A program made the translations under genes and the position numbers. Below the pieces are notes generated by a model that was not told the origin of the DNA, ran no database searches, and saw nothing but the letters and a program-made list of their open reading frames with translations. Below are positions 44,774 to 54,600 of a DNA stretch of 64,000 bases, piece after piece; the stretch's first letter is position 1, and each line of letters begins with the position of its first letter. Origin of the DNA: Lachnospiraceae bacterium (GTDB lineage: Bacteria; Bacillota; Clostridia; Lachnospirales; Lachnospiraceae). The DNA lies in assembly GCA_024680055.1 (NCBI GenBank), contig JAILCP010000097.1, positions 1 through 64,000 of the forward strand. Direction: 5' to 3'.

Positions 44774-45061
44774 CCTGCTGCAAATTTTTATTAAAATGCT
44801 CGAAATAAAATTCCTTATTGTGTCTTTGTTGTGGCTACTGTAGCTCCCACTTTCTTGAGCCATTCCCACTACTCCCCAAACACGGTAAAATATAACACTA
44901 CTATCGTAATAGCTCAATTGCATCACCGATGCAAAGCACCCGAAGGGCCTGTCCTTGACGCCTGCTTTTCATACAGATAAAAAATAAGCAAGCCATATAA
45001 GGATTTTCCGGTTAAAAGGCAAAAGGAAAACCAGGAATGAAACTTTATCAGAATACGTAAT
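44774..45061. other. Non-coding stretch
   Basis: No gene is supported in these 288 bases. A minus-strand frame of 99 codons runs from here into the acetyltransferase gene, with no ribosome site or recognisable family. A palindrome GCTAC-T-GTAGC lies near 44834. The base composition resembles decayed sequence. Confidence 0.5.
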
Positions 45062-45095
45062 AAATCCCTGTGCAATGTTACTTACACAGGGATTT
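45062..45095 (-). terminator. Terminator of the cobalamin-uptake operon
   Basis: A perfect eleven-base stem (AAATCCCTGTG/CACAGGGATTT) lies two bases after the stop codon of the Ig-like gene. The T stretch on the minus strand is within and after the stem. Confidence 0.85.
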
Positions 45096-45097
45096 TA

Positions 45098-46057
45098 TTA
45101 TCCTCGTTTTATATTTAATAAATCAAAATAATAATCGTCTAAAAAGCAATACTGTTCTAATGTTGGACCGACATACATTCCATGGCGAACATTATAGCTT
45201 ATTTCAATAAGTTTTCCATTCTTATTAAAATAAAATACCAATGCCTGACTCATTAAAGGTGTGCAAGTGCCAGGATCATCATCGCCTTTTTGGGTTTTCG
45301 AATAAACAGGCTTTCCCATAAATACTAATGCATGGTGATAATCAGCATCCATATCATTTAAAAAAAGCATTTCCCACATTCCTTTTTTATCCCATGAGAC
45401 TTTCTTATCTCTATAGTATTCATAGTATTTTACACCTTTATACGCTTTTAATACATCTTTTTTTGTATCGCCATATTTAATTCCACGATTTGTAGGCTTG
45501 TCATAAATTGTATCATATTCTCCGTAGTTTTCTTTGTTTTCTGAACTTGTAACGGTGACCATAAGCACATCGTTCCATTTTTTATAAACCGCTTCTCCGG
45601 CTTTAATAAGGTCTGTAAATGTTTTCTTACCCCCCAATCTACACTTGAAAGAACCCGGCAACTTAAAATCTTCATTTTTCAAATAAATATCTTTGTTTTT
45701 TACAGTTACCTTTACTTTCGCAGTGCGATTACCACTTCTTACTGTAATGGTTGTCTTTCCCGGTTTTTTCCCTTTTACAACACCTTTTTTGGTAACGCTT
45801 GCAATTTTACTGTTGCTACTCTTGTAGGAATAGCTATGCTTCATTTTGTTTCCATGCTTGATAATTCTTCCGTAAGAGCGATAATCACGATAGGTTTCTC
45901 CTTTAATGACAACGGATCGAATTTCTCCCTTGCACAATGTCATGGATTTGTTCTCCACGGAAACACTTCCCTTTGCTGACACCGGAATGGAAGTGATACA
46001 GGTTGCTACTACAAGGACAAGTGCCATTGCAGTTTTTAATAGGTTGTTCTTTTTCAT
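45098..46057 (-). CDS. Secreted protein with bacterial Ig-like (Big_2) domain
   Basis: This 319-residue protein has a signal peptide (MKKNNLLKTAMALVL to about residue 28, ending in SIPVSA), a Big_2 Ig-like domain (about 30-125, with SSNSKIASVTKKGVVKG and GKTTITVRSG) and a C-terminal region of about 190 residues with no family that I recognise. The open frame extends to 46156, but the start at 46057 has AAGGAG and a proper signal peptide. It is the last gene of the cobalamin-riboswitch operon, 25 bases after the S-component gene, so an exported accessory role is possible. Confidence 0.82.
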   Translation of the reverse strand: MKKNNLLKTAMALVLVVATCITSIPVSAKGSVSVENKSMTLCKGEIRSVVIKGETYRDYRSYGRIIKHGNKMKHSYSYKSSNSKIASVTKKGVVKGKKPGKTTITVRSGNRTAKVKVTVKNKDIYLKNEDFKLPGSFKCRLGGKKTFTDLIKAGEAVYKKWNDVLMVTVTSSENKENYGEYDTIYDKPTNRGIKYGDTKKDVLKAYKGVKYYEYYRDKKVSWDKKGMWEMLFLNDMDADYHHALVFMGKPVYSKTQKGDDDPGTCTPLMSQALVFYFNKNGKLIEISYNVRHGMYVGPTLEQYCFLDDYYFDLLNIKRG

Positions 46058-46082
46058 AACTCCTTGGTCCTTTCGTTTTTTG

Positions 46083-47054
46083 TTAGCGGTAAATCCCGTA
46101 CTTAATCTTGATACGTTCGATTTTTCGTATGATGGGTTTACCAAAAAGAAATACACATACCGAGGCCATGGCCGCGTGAGTCAGGTCGTAGGGAAGCCCT
46201 GAGACGTAATAGACTTTTAGGGTTTCAAGGCTAAGGCCCATGCTGCCCGGCGCTGCCATGGAGGTGAACATGGTGGCCACATTCATAATGCCTCCGTATA
46301 TGAATAACACACTAAAAAAAGTATACACCGTTAAGGTAATCTGGTCTATCGGTAATTTTTTTCGCTGTAAAACAGCTCCTAGCCCAAGGCCCATGAGACC
46401 GGCCAGGTACACACGATAGCCAAAAAAGCTACCCTCCCCGTTGGGCCATAAAAGGTAGGTGCAAAAGGCGAGAACTTCGGTGATAAATACGCATACCAAA
46501 GGTCCCAGTACCATTCGAAAATGCTCCGATTTCATTTTTTCCTTTCGGAAATTTCCGGAAAGTTTCAATTCATCTTGTTCCAACTTGTTGAAAACAAAGC
46601 CCGCCAAAAAGGCCAACAGACCCCAGCTCACCATCTGCCAGGGCGTCCAGGCACCCTGACCCTGATAAAAGTTCAATACAAATCTGGAAATGGCACCGAT
46701 TAAAAAGCCGGCTTCCGGGCCAAAGGAAATGCCGGCCACCACCACCAGAGCGGTACCGATGGACACACCGCCCATCATATGAAATACCAGGTGGGCCATA
46801 ACAATGATTGCAATCATCATGGCAATTAAAACAATTTCCCTGGCTTTGGGCTTACGTTTTTCAAATATCATAAAAAAGGGCAACATGGTGTAAAACGCAA
46901 TCAGCAGACTCAGAAAAATATATCCTGTGTTTTTTAGCCAAAAAACCCCTGCATAAAGGGTAAAAGGCATAAGAAGGATAATAATGACTGTGGCTGCTAT
47001 GGTGCGCTTTTTGTGACTGATTGCCTCAATTCCTTCGTACGCTGTTCTACTCAT
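46083..47054 (-). CDS. ECF transporter S component, probably for cobalamin
   Basis: This 323-residue membrane protein has about nine hydrophobic segments and acts as the substrate-binding part of an ECF transporter. The pattern GGVSIGTALVVVAGISFGPE followed by GAISRFVLNFYQGQGAWTPW is typical of S components, which carry small residues for packing against EcfT. The gene overlaps the end of the ATPase gene by eight bases and is under the cobalamin riboswitch, so the substrate is probably vitamin B12 or a precursor. It is longer than most S components (about 190 residues), as in CbrT-like proteins with extra N-terminal helices. Confidence 0.85.
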   Translation of the reverse strand: MSRTAYEGIEAISHKKRTIAATVIIILLMPFTLYAGVFWLKNTGYIFLSLLIAFYTMLPFFMIFEKRKPKAREIVLIAMMIAIIVMAHLVFHMMGGVSIGTALVVVAGISFGPEAGFLIGAISRFVLNFYQGQGAWTPWQMVSWGLLAFLAGFVFNKLEQDELKLSGNFRKEKMKSEHFRMVLGPLVCVFITEVLAFCTYLLWPNGEGSFFGYRVYLAGLMGLGLGAVLQRKKLPIDQITLTVYTFFSVLFIYGGIMNVATMFTSMAAPGSMGLSLETLKVYYVSGLPYDLTHAAMASVCVFLFGKPIIRKIERIKIKYGIYR

Positions 47055-48741
47055 GAACTAATCTCCTAACCACACTTTCCCAGGTAACCGCATCCGGAAA
47101 CCAGTTACGTAAAAGACGATTGGCCCCTGTGGTGTAAAAACAATTTCCGGCAAAAAACGGTACCGCTTCACCCTCAGAGGTGATTTCGCCGTCAAAAAAC
47201 ATGGCGCAGCGATCCGCGTAGGATGCACAGAACTCCACATCATGGGACACCATTAAAATGGACATGCCCTCTTTTGTAAGGTCCTTTAAAATTCCTGCAA
47301 GGGTGCGCTTAAAAAATGGATCAAGCCCCTTGGTGGGTTCGTCCATTAAAAGGATTTTTGGTTTTAGAAGAAGAATTTTTCCAATAGCAAGTCGCTGCTG
47401 TTCCCCGCCGGATAAATCATAAGGGTGATTTTCGCGAAGGGCGGAAAGCTCCATTTTTTCAAGCATTTCTTCCACCATGGAAACTTTTTCTTCATCCGAA
47501 ATTTTCATAGGAAGTACCACTTCCAAAAGCTCATCTTCCACTGTAATCTCGGTAAACAGGGATTGTGGATTTTGCGGCACCATGGCAAGACTTCCCGGGA
47601 AAAAGTCGTTACGATGTTTCTTTTTCATTTCTTTTCCTGAAATGGTAATATGCCCGCTTTGAGGTTCTACAATGCCGCAAATACTTTTTAAGGTGGTGGA
47701 CTTTCCAACACCATTGCCCCCAAGAAGACAATAGAGTTGTCCCTTTTCCAAAGAAAGGTTCAAGCCACGAAGCACCGGCTCCTGATGTTTGCTGTAGGAA
47801 AAGTATACATCTTTTACCTCTAATACCACGTCCTTCTTCTCCCGTTCTCCGGTGGTAAAAGAAGGGGCACTGTAGGTTTTATCCCCAAGGATTTGCTTTA
47901 GCCAGCGCTTTCCTTCCAAAATGGTAAGGGGCGGTTTTTCCTGCCCGTTGACCAGGTAGGGATCAAGACCCTTCTCTCTTGTTTTGGCATAGATTTTGGA
48001 AATGGCAGGGAGGCCGTAAAACATAGGGTTATGTTCCTTTGCCAGCTTCATTCCAATGTGTTCCGGCTGATCTAGGGCCACCTTTTTTCCCCTGTCCATC
48101 ACAAGCACCTTTCCGGCCATGGTAAAAAGTTCCTCCAGCCGGTGTTCCGATATAATAATGGTGGTTCCAAGCTCCTGGTTGATTTTATAGACCGTTTTTA
48201 AAAATTCCGAGGCTGCAATAGGGTCCAGCTGACTTGTTGGTTCATCAAGGATCAGCACCTTGGGCTGCATCACCATAACTGATGCCAGATTCAAAAGCTG
48301 CTTTTGGCCACCGGATAAGGTGACCACATCCTTTCGAAACCAGGACTGAATTTCAAAAAAGCTGGCCATCTCCGCCACACGTCGTTTGATAATCTCATTG
48401 CTTAATCCAAGGGATTCCAGGCCAAAGGCCAACTCATGCCACACCTTGTCCGTAACGATTTGATTGTCCGGATTCTGGCTGACAAAACCAATTTCAGAAG
48501 CTGCCACCCGATCCTCAAGTTCTGTTACATTTTTTCCGTAGTAGCATACCTCTCCCTCCATCATGCCATAGGGAATCAGTTTCTTTTTCATATGACGCAG
48601 CAAGGTACTTTTACCGCATCCGGACTTTCCGCATACCACCAGAAACTCCCCCTCTTCCACACCAAAACTAATGTGATCAAGGGCTTGTCCCTCCGCCGTG
48701 GGATAGGTAAAACTTACATCTTTGACTTCAATTGCTGCCAT
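47047..48741 (-). CDS. ECF transporter double ATPase (EcfA-EcfA fusion)
   Basis: This 564-residue protein holds two ABC ATPase domains. The first (about 1-245) has Walker A GKSGCGKSTLLRH, Q loop FVSQNPDNQIV, signature LSGGQKQLLNL and Walker B VLILDEPTSQLD. The second (about 300-560) has GGNGVGKSTTLKS, LSGGEQQRLAIG and ILLMDEPTKGLD. Both look active. It corresponds to EcfA1 and EcfA2 joined in one chain. It overlaps ecfT by 28 bases and the S-component gene by eight. Confidence 0.93.
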   Translation of the reverse strand: MAAIEVKDVSFTYPTAEGQALDHISFGVEEGEFLVVCGKSGCGKSTLLRHMKKKLIPYGMMEGEVCYYGKNVTELEDRVAASEIGFVSQNPDNQIVTDKVWHELAFGLESLGLSNEIIKRRVAEMASFFEIQSWFRKDVVTLSGGQKQLLNLASVMVMQPKVLILDEPTSQLDPIAASEFLKTVYKINQELGTTIIISEHRLEELFTMAGKVLVMDRGKKVALDQPEHIGMKLAKEHNPMFYGLPAISKIYAKTREKGLDPYLVNGQEKPPLTILEGKRWLKQILGDKTYSAPSFTTGEREKKDVVLEVKDVYFSYSKHQEPVLRGLNLSLEKGQLYCLLGGNGVGKSTTLKSICGIVEPQSGHITISGKEMKKKHRNDFFPGSLAMVPQNPQSLFTEITVEDELLEVVLPMKISDEEKVSMVEEMLEKMELSALRENHPYDLSGGEQQRLAIGKILLLKPKILLMDEPTKGLDPFFKRTLAGILKDLTKEGMSILMVSHDVEFCASYADRCAMFFDGEITSEGEAVPFFAGNCFYTTGANRLLRNWFPDAVTWESVVRRLVHE

Positions 48742-49625
48742 TTTCTTTCTCCTCTAATATCCAGAATCATAGGCACAACCATAAGGCATACATATGCCAG
48801 ATAGGCCAATGCCTTCAAAAAGCTCCAGGGTTTTAGACGAACCACCGGATAATAATAACAGTTGGTATATCCAAGTACACAGCAGGGTAAAATAATCACG
48901 CTGCAAATCAACATAACAAAAAGTAAACGTCCATCCGATTTTTGAAACTTAAAAAGATGGAACTGACTTCGATGGGGCAATCCATAGCCCCTTGCTTCCA
49001 TGGAATCGGAGGTCTCAATGGAGGCTTCCAGGGACCAGGAAATCAAAATGGAAATTTCCTTGGTCAGCTGTCTCATCTGCTGAATCAAAGAGCCCTTTCC
49101 ATGGCGTCCCATACACTGCTGTCCCATGCGAATTTCCCGGTAACGCTCCTTTAACAGCGGAATGAACCGGAAAACCATACTTAGCGTCAGCCCAAGGACT
49201 GACGCTATTTTTCCAAATAAATATATAATTTTGTCCGCACTCATAATCACTTGAAAGGTGCGAAGCCATAAAATCACCGTAACGCAAAGGCACGCCGATG
49301 ATATACCAAAAAGAAAGGCCTCTAAGGTGATTCTGTTGTTATTGATAAAAAACAGTACCGTAGCACCGTTATGAGAGAAAAAACCGTTGATTGCCGTCAT
49401 CATAACTGCCACCGGCAGGGTGATGAGCAGGTTGATTTTCATGGTCTTTACTCCTCCAAGAATCACCGTATAAAACCAGGCGCATAAAAATGCGGTGGCT
49501 AAAAATACGGGATCGTTGGAAAAGATATTGATGACAATCACCAGAACATAAAAAATCACATTCACCATGGGATGCACTTTTTGAAATCCGGCACTTTCTC
49601 CCAATCCCTCCAATAAAAACTTCAT
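48714..49625 (-). CDS. ECF transporter transmembrane coupling protein EcfT
   Basis: This 303-residue membrane protein couples the ATPases to the S component. It has about six membrane helices and the coupling helix motif DSMEARGYGLPHR near residue 207 (A-R-G). It overlaps the stop of the DUF4430-toroid gene in TAATG, evidence of translational coupling between the surface protein and the transporter. Confidence 0.92.
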   Translation of the reverse strand: MKFLLEGLGESAGFQKVHPMVNVIFYVLVIVINIFSNDPVFLATAFLCAWFYTVILGGVKTMKINLLITLPVAVMMTAINGFFSHNGATVLFFINNNRITLEAFLFGISSACLCVTVILWLRTFQVIMSADKIIYLFGKIASVLGLTLSMVFRFIPLLKERYREIRMGQQCMGRHGKGSLIQQMRQLTKEISILISWSLEASIETSDSMEARGYGLPHRSQFHLFKFQKSDGRLLFVMLICSVIILPCCVLGYTNCYYYPVVRLKPWSFLKALAYLAYVCLMVVPMILDIRGERKWQQLKSKM

Positions 49626-51613
49626 TATAAAATCCTTATTTTTTTAACACTGCTATAGCTTGTGTATATTTTTTTGTTTCCGATTTTGTAGTAATTACGC
49701 ACCTTCACATAATAGGTTTTCTTTGATTTTAACCCGGTGATGGTGGTTTTATTTGTGCTCTTTTTATTCTTTGTAAAAGATTTGTTGGTGGCAAGTACCA
49801 CATTGCTTCCATCCGTCAAAAGATCTCCCTTTACACTTACGTTCAGGGTTCCCTTTTTGGTGGAAGAAAGACTTACCTTTTGTTTTGAAAAAGTTGCCTT
49901 TTTGTACTCTCCAAGGGCGTAAACCGCCTGTTCTGTGGCCATCTGGTTCACTGTGGCACTGTAGCCATCTGTGGCCTTATTCACGTGACGAAAGCCTCCC
50001 ACAGTGCTGTCGTAGTAGGTCAAAAAGTTATCCATCACACTATGACCCTGTTTTACAAAACGTGGGTCTTTATCTGCATCAATGCCAAGGGAAGAAAGGG
50101 CACAAATGACCTGAGCCGCACTTTCGCTGGACTGTACACCATAGGTTTGAAAGCCTCCGTCGGACTGCTGCATCGCGGATAAGGCATTGACTCCTTTTTT
50201 CACTGCCGCTTTTACCCTTTTATCGGAAGAGACATAAGGGGAAAGGGCGTGAATGCACATGGCTGTCACATCCGGATCTGCATTTCCCTTGTTATTAAGG
50301 TTCCATCCTCCGTTCTTTAAGGACGTATCCATCAGCTCCTGAATCAAAGCCTTTCTGGTGGTCTGCTTTCCCTCTGTTGTGGTTGGAATCTCATAGTTTC
50401 CCTGATCAAAGGCACGAAGGGCCCAGGCCGTACTGTTCACACCCTGCCAGTTCACTTTGTCAAGGTTGGCAAGGGGCGTTAAAAGATTGACCCCATTAAC
50501 ATTGGTAACGTCCCATCCCAGGGTTGCGTAACAAAATACCACACGTTCATACTCTGTCATTTTTCGATCGTGCAAAATTCCCGTCTGACCTCGGTAGCCT
50601 TCTTCCAACGCCTTTTCCACCGAAGTTCTGTAGGCATTCAAAAAGCTTTGCGGCATGTTGTAGTCTCCCAGTTTTAAGGCATACATCAACCATTCTCCGC
50701 CAATGTTTCCATAGGCCGGTGCTCCTTTTGCCGACTGATACAAATAGTCCAACGACTTCTTATAGGAGGTAGAAAGGCCGCTTGCTGCGGCTTTTCTGTA
50801 TGCTTTCTTGTTTCCGGCCCCCTTTAAGTCATCGCCCAGTCCTCTGCAGGTGTACTTCCACACAATAGTATCACCGTCTGACAGATAGTAGGAGGAACAA
50901 CCGTAATTAGGATACCAGCCGTTCACCTCATACATCCATCCGGACTGAGATCCTGCGTCAAATTCATAGAGGTAATTAATTCCCTCCACGTAATAAGACT
51001 CATATACCGGTGTGTAATTGTATTCAATCTGAATATCATTGTTTCTGCATAAGGTATTTAAAGCATCAAACACGGTGTTGTCCGTGGTTCCTTTGTAGGT
51101 TGTTTTGGCAAGAATCTCTCCATCTTCCGGAATATAATCCTTAATGGATTCATTCTCCAGATAATCCATGTGATTGGAAAGGGTGTCACAACGTATCTCC
51201 AGTGTGACAGTAACATTTTCCTTCTTTTCCGGTTTTAATGCTTCATTTCCGTCGTTGGATGCAGTTGGATCACTGCTGTTGTCCACTGCTGCTTCCTTTG
51301 GAGTCACCTTTTTATCCTTTGAGGCAACGGTCTTTTTCCCACTTTCCTTTTTGGTTTCTTTCTTTTTCTTTTCTTTTTGAGCTTCTTTTTCGGTTTCTTT
51401 TTTGGTTTTTTCCTTCTCTTTGGAAGGTTCCTTTGTCACTTGCGCAACTGCGTTGGCACTGGCCATATTTCCTCTGCCGTCGGCCAACTTACTGTTTTTT
51501 CCTTCAATTCGTGTAAGAACCCCGATACCCATAACCAAAATCAGTGCAATTACAATAAGGTACGCAAATTTTTGATTTCGGTGATTGTGTAGTTTTTTCC
51601 CTAAATCAGACAT
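49625..51613 (-). CDS. Anchored DUF4430/alpha-alpha-toroid protein resembling intrinsic factor and transcobalamin
   Basis: This 662-residue protein has one N-terminal membrane helix (about 16-34), a Lys/Glu-rich spacer (about 60-110), a DUF4430 domain (about 130-248, with GSQSGWMYEVNGWYPNYG), an alpha/alpha-toroid of prenyltransferase/squalene cyclase type (about 285-575, with repeats SLKNGGWNLNNKG and MQQSDGGFQTYG) and a fibronectin type III-like end (about 580-662). DUF4430 is related to the C-terminal domain of transcobalamin, whose N-terminal domain is an alpha/alpha-toroid; here the order is reversed. Cobalamin sits between these two domains in the animal proteins. The gene is in the B12-riboswitch operon, just before ecfT, which supports a cobalamin-binding role outside the membrane. 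Confidence 0.88.
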   Translation of the reverse strand: MSDLGKKLHNHRNQKFAYLIVIALILVMGIGVLTRIEGKNSKLADGRGNMASANAVAQVTKEPSKEKEKTKKETEKEAQKEKKKKETKKESGKKTVASKDKKVTPKEAAVDNSSDPTASNDGNEALKPEKKENVTVTLEIRCDTLSNHMDYLENESIKDYIPEDGEILAKTTYKGTTDNTVFDALNTLCRNNDIQIEYNYTPVYESYYVEGINYLYEFDAGSQSGWMYEVNGWYPNYGCSSYYLSDGDTIVWKYTCRGLGDDLKGAGNKKAYRKAAASGLSTSYKKSLDYLYQSAKGAPAYGNIGGEWLMYALKLGDYNMPQSFLNAYRTSVEKALEEGYRGQTGILHDRKMTEYERVVFCYATLGWDVTNVNGVNLLTPLANLDKVNWQGVNSTAWALRAFDQGNYEIPTTTEGKQTTRKALIQELMDTSLKNGGWNLNNKGNADPDVTAMCIHALSPYVSSDKRVKAAVKKGVNALSAMQQSDGGFQTYGVQSSESAAQVICALSSLGIDADKDPRFVKQGHSVMDNFLTYYDSTVGGFRHVNKATDGYSATVNQMATEQAVYALGEYKKATFSKQKVSLSSTKKGTLNVSVKGDLLTDGSNVVLATNKSFTKNKKSTNKTTITGLKSKKTYYVKVRNYYKIGNKKIYTSYSSVKKIRIL

Positions 51614-51615
51614 TT

Positions 51616-54600
51616 TTATTTACTTCTCCATTTAGATTTTACATATTTACATTTCGTCAAAGAAGTGCTGCTTACCTGCTTGCCGGATACGTCATAGACT
51701 CTCATTTTCACTTTGTAGTAATAGGACTTTCCCTTTTTACCACTGCGGTAGCTATAAGATGAGGCCGTTCTTGTTGCGGCTCTCTTATATCCGGAAGACT
51801 TCTTTGCAGATCTATAATAACTGTACTTAACAGTATAGCCCAATTTCTTTAATTTGGAAACGTTTGACTTGTTTCCTGTCACCGTCAGCTTTTTGCCGCT
51901 GACCTTGGCTTTCAATGTAACTTTGGTTAAAAGGTCTGTGACCTTCCCTGTCATTACACTTTCATCCACCAAAAGGAAACGACTGAAATGGCCTGTGGTT
52001 AACCCTGCATAGGTCACACCGTCCACCTTGGTTGTAGTTACGGCAAACTGTTCAAGGCTTCCGTCTTCCTTCTCATAAATACCAAGAAGACTCTTTCCTT
52101 CCAGGGCATCCGGGGTTGGCACCATAAGGCTTACCGTTCCTCCCTTAAAATCGTGAATGGTGGTGTCCCCCGCTGTAATGGTTGCATCAAAGGACACTGC
52201 TGCCTCTCCGTAGGTTTTCTTAACGTCCTTGGCTGCCTCCTGAGGCTTACTGATGGCAATGTCAATTTTCTTATCACCACATTGGGCCATGATTTCATTC
52301 ATGGTTTCACGGCTGAGATCCATATTTCCGCAAGGTGTTTCAATAACAATGGAGGCCTTGGTATCACTTACCACAGTTTCCAGAGTGGATTTATCCAGTG
52401 CCATGGATACCTCTTCTGCATCCTTTGTGTCTTCTCCTGCTACTGAAATCTTAATCTGCTCTGCATTTTTCTCTTTGGCGTCACTGATAATTTCTTTTAC
52501 CGTATCCTCGGTTAAGGTTGCCTTGGCTACCACCTTTTCTGTTCCATCCGCAGAAACTTTTACCTCCTTTTCCACTTTCGCTTCCATTGTGGAGGTCACC
52601 GCTTCTTTTTTCTCTTCTTTTTTCTCTTCCTCTTTCTTTTCCTCTTCCTTTTGGGTGTTTTCATCAGCCCACTTTTCCGATCCCTGTTCTTTGGTAAAAT
52701 CGTCGGTATAGTGGAATACCACACTGTCTCCGTCGGCTAAAAACTGCTCTGCCACACCAAATAACGGATGATTTCCGTTTAAGGTGTACATCCATCCGGA
52801 ATTCTTTCCATTGTCAAATTCTCCAAGGCCATTGATGGATTCCACATAATTGCCGCTTGGATTGCTATAGGTCATGTTGTTTTCACTTAACACCTTTTCC
52901 AGCAATTCCTTTACTGTGGCATTTAAATCCAGGGTGTAATTCTTCCTTGCCACCCAGGTTTTTAATCCGCCATTTCGTAGGGTATGCACGGTTCCTTCCC
53001 CGTGTTTGTCATCTCCGTATAAAACAAAGCTGACCGTAATGGTCTTTTTCTCTTCACTTTCTTTTTGTAATACGGTAACCTTCACCTGAGCTGCTGTATT
53101 CATATAAGTAAAGGTAACGGTTTGCACTTCATGTTTCTTCTTGTTGTAGCCTGTGATTTTTATATCCTTTGCACTTAACACCCTACTTGTACCATCGGTC
53201 ATATAGGCTGTGATTGCCGCATTGGAAAGATCCAGGTCGTCTCCAAGATAATAGGTGGTCGGAACACCCATCACCGTTAATTTATAACAATTGGTCTGTT
53301 TCACCCATTGTTCTACCGTTCCGTTTTTAAATAAGGCGCTGCTTACACCCTTTGTAAGTTTCTCCTTATCTGCACCAAGCGGATCGTCTTCCCGATTGTG
53401 CGCCACTTTAAAGGAACACCATTGTACCTTTGGACATCCCAGGGTATTTGCTTCTGTGTTAAAATACGTTACTCCATCCACCGGTGTATACTGTCCTTTT
53501 GTATCCACATACAATACGGCTCCAATACCTTCGCTTGCGCCGCAGGCAGTATCATAGTAATTGTTTTCCACGTTGGTATATTTATTCAGAGACTTTATAT
53601 AGCCTGCAATTCCTCCAACATACTCTGCACCATCTCCTGCATGCAAGGTTCCGGTAAAACTGTTATTTACAATGTACCCAATGCCGTTATCCCAGGCCTG
53701 AGAACATACCGGCTCTGCTCCAAGAATACCGCCTACATAATCTGTTCCCTGTACGGTGGCTTTTACCTTATTATCTTTTAAAACCGCACACGGTGTATTT
53801 GGCGCCGATCCATCCGGATAACCGCTACCGCAAATTCCGCCTGCGTAGTTTCCATCGGCAATGACTTCGCCTAAAAAGGTACATCCGTTGGCTTCAAAAG
53901 GTCCCATAGCCTGTCCCTTTCGGCCAAGAATACCGCCTACATAATTGTTTCCGTAGACAGTGGCATAGCTGACGCAGTTTTCCACTGTTCCGTTAAAGCT
54001 TCCTCCAATGGAACCGGTTCCTGTAACAGCATCACATTTTGCAGGCGCGTTTAAATCAGCATCGTAACCGATTTTGACACCTTTTTCCACAGTGCAGTTT
54101 TTTACATTGATGGTATTTACTCCGGAAGCGTATCCTGAGGCAATACCGCTTCCTTTGATGGTTGTTCCGGATTTTACGGTAACATTTTCCACATTTAAAA
54201 TATAATCCGGAGCCGAGGCATAACTTCCCTTTTCCCCGTAATCCACAAAGTAATGGTTCAAAAGTCCGCTTCCTGCAATGTAAGCGCCTTTGATATTTAC
54301 ATTTTTAACCGTTGCTTCCCTTGCATAGTTCAGCAGTGGTAATTGGCCATAAGCCATGGTAATGGTATGATGATCACCGTCTAGTATTCCGTTAAAAGGA
54401 AGGATATTCGCTCCCTTTCCCTCGTTCTTTGCTCCTTCTTTTAAACCGCCAAGACCGGTAAAACTATCGGACAGTTCAATGTCACCCGTAAGTTTAAAAT
54501 ACTTTCCTTTTATATCTTCTCCGGAAAGTACCAAAGAATTTAAAATACGTAGATCTTTCTCACCGGAAATCAGATAGGGATTGGTTTCACTGCCTGCTCC

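Noticed and set aside
44627-44926. Minus-strand frame of 99 codons
   Set aside because: It overlaps the end of a real acetyltransferase gene on the other strand and has no recognisable family or ribosome site.
45098-51613. Cobalt transporter CbiMNQO
   Set aside because: No CbiM or CbiN-like protein is present; the S component and the DUF4430 proteins fit cobalamin better, though this rests on context.
52253-52711. Plus-strand open frame of 152 codons rich in serine and phenylalanine
   Set aside because: It mirrors the Glu/Lys-rich linker of the BspA-like gene on the other strand, where long false frames are expected.
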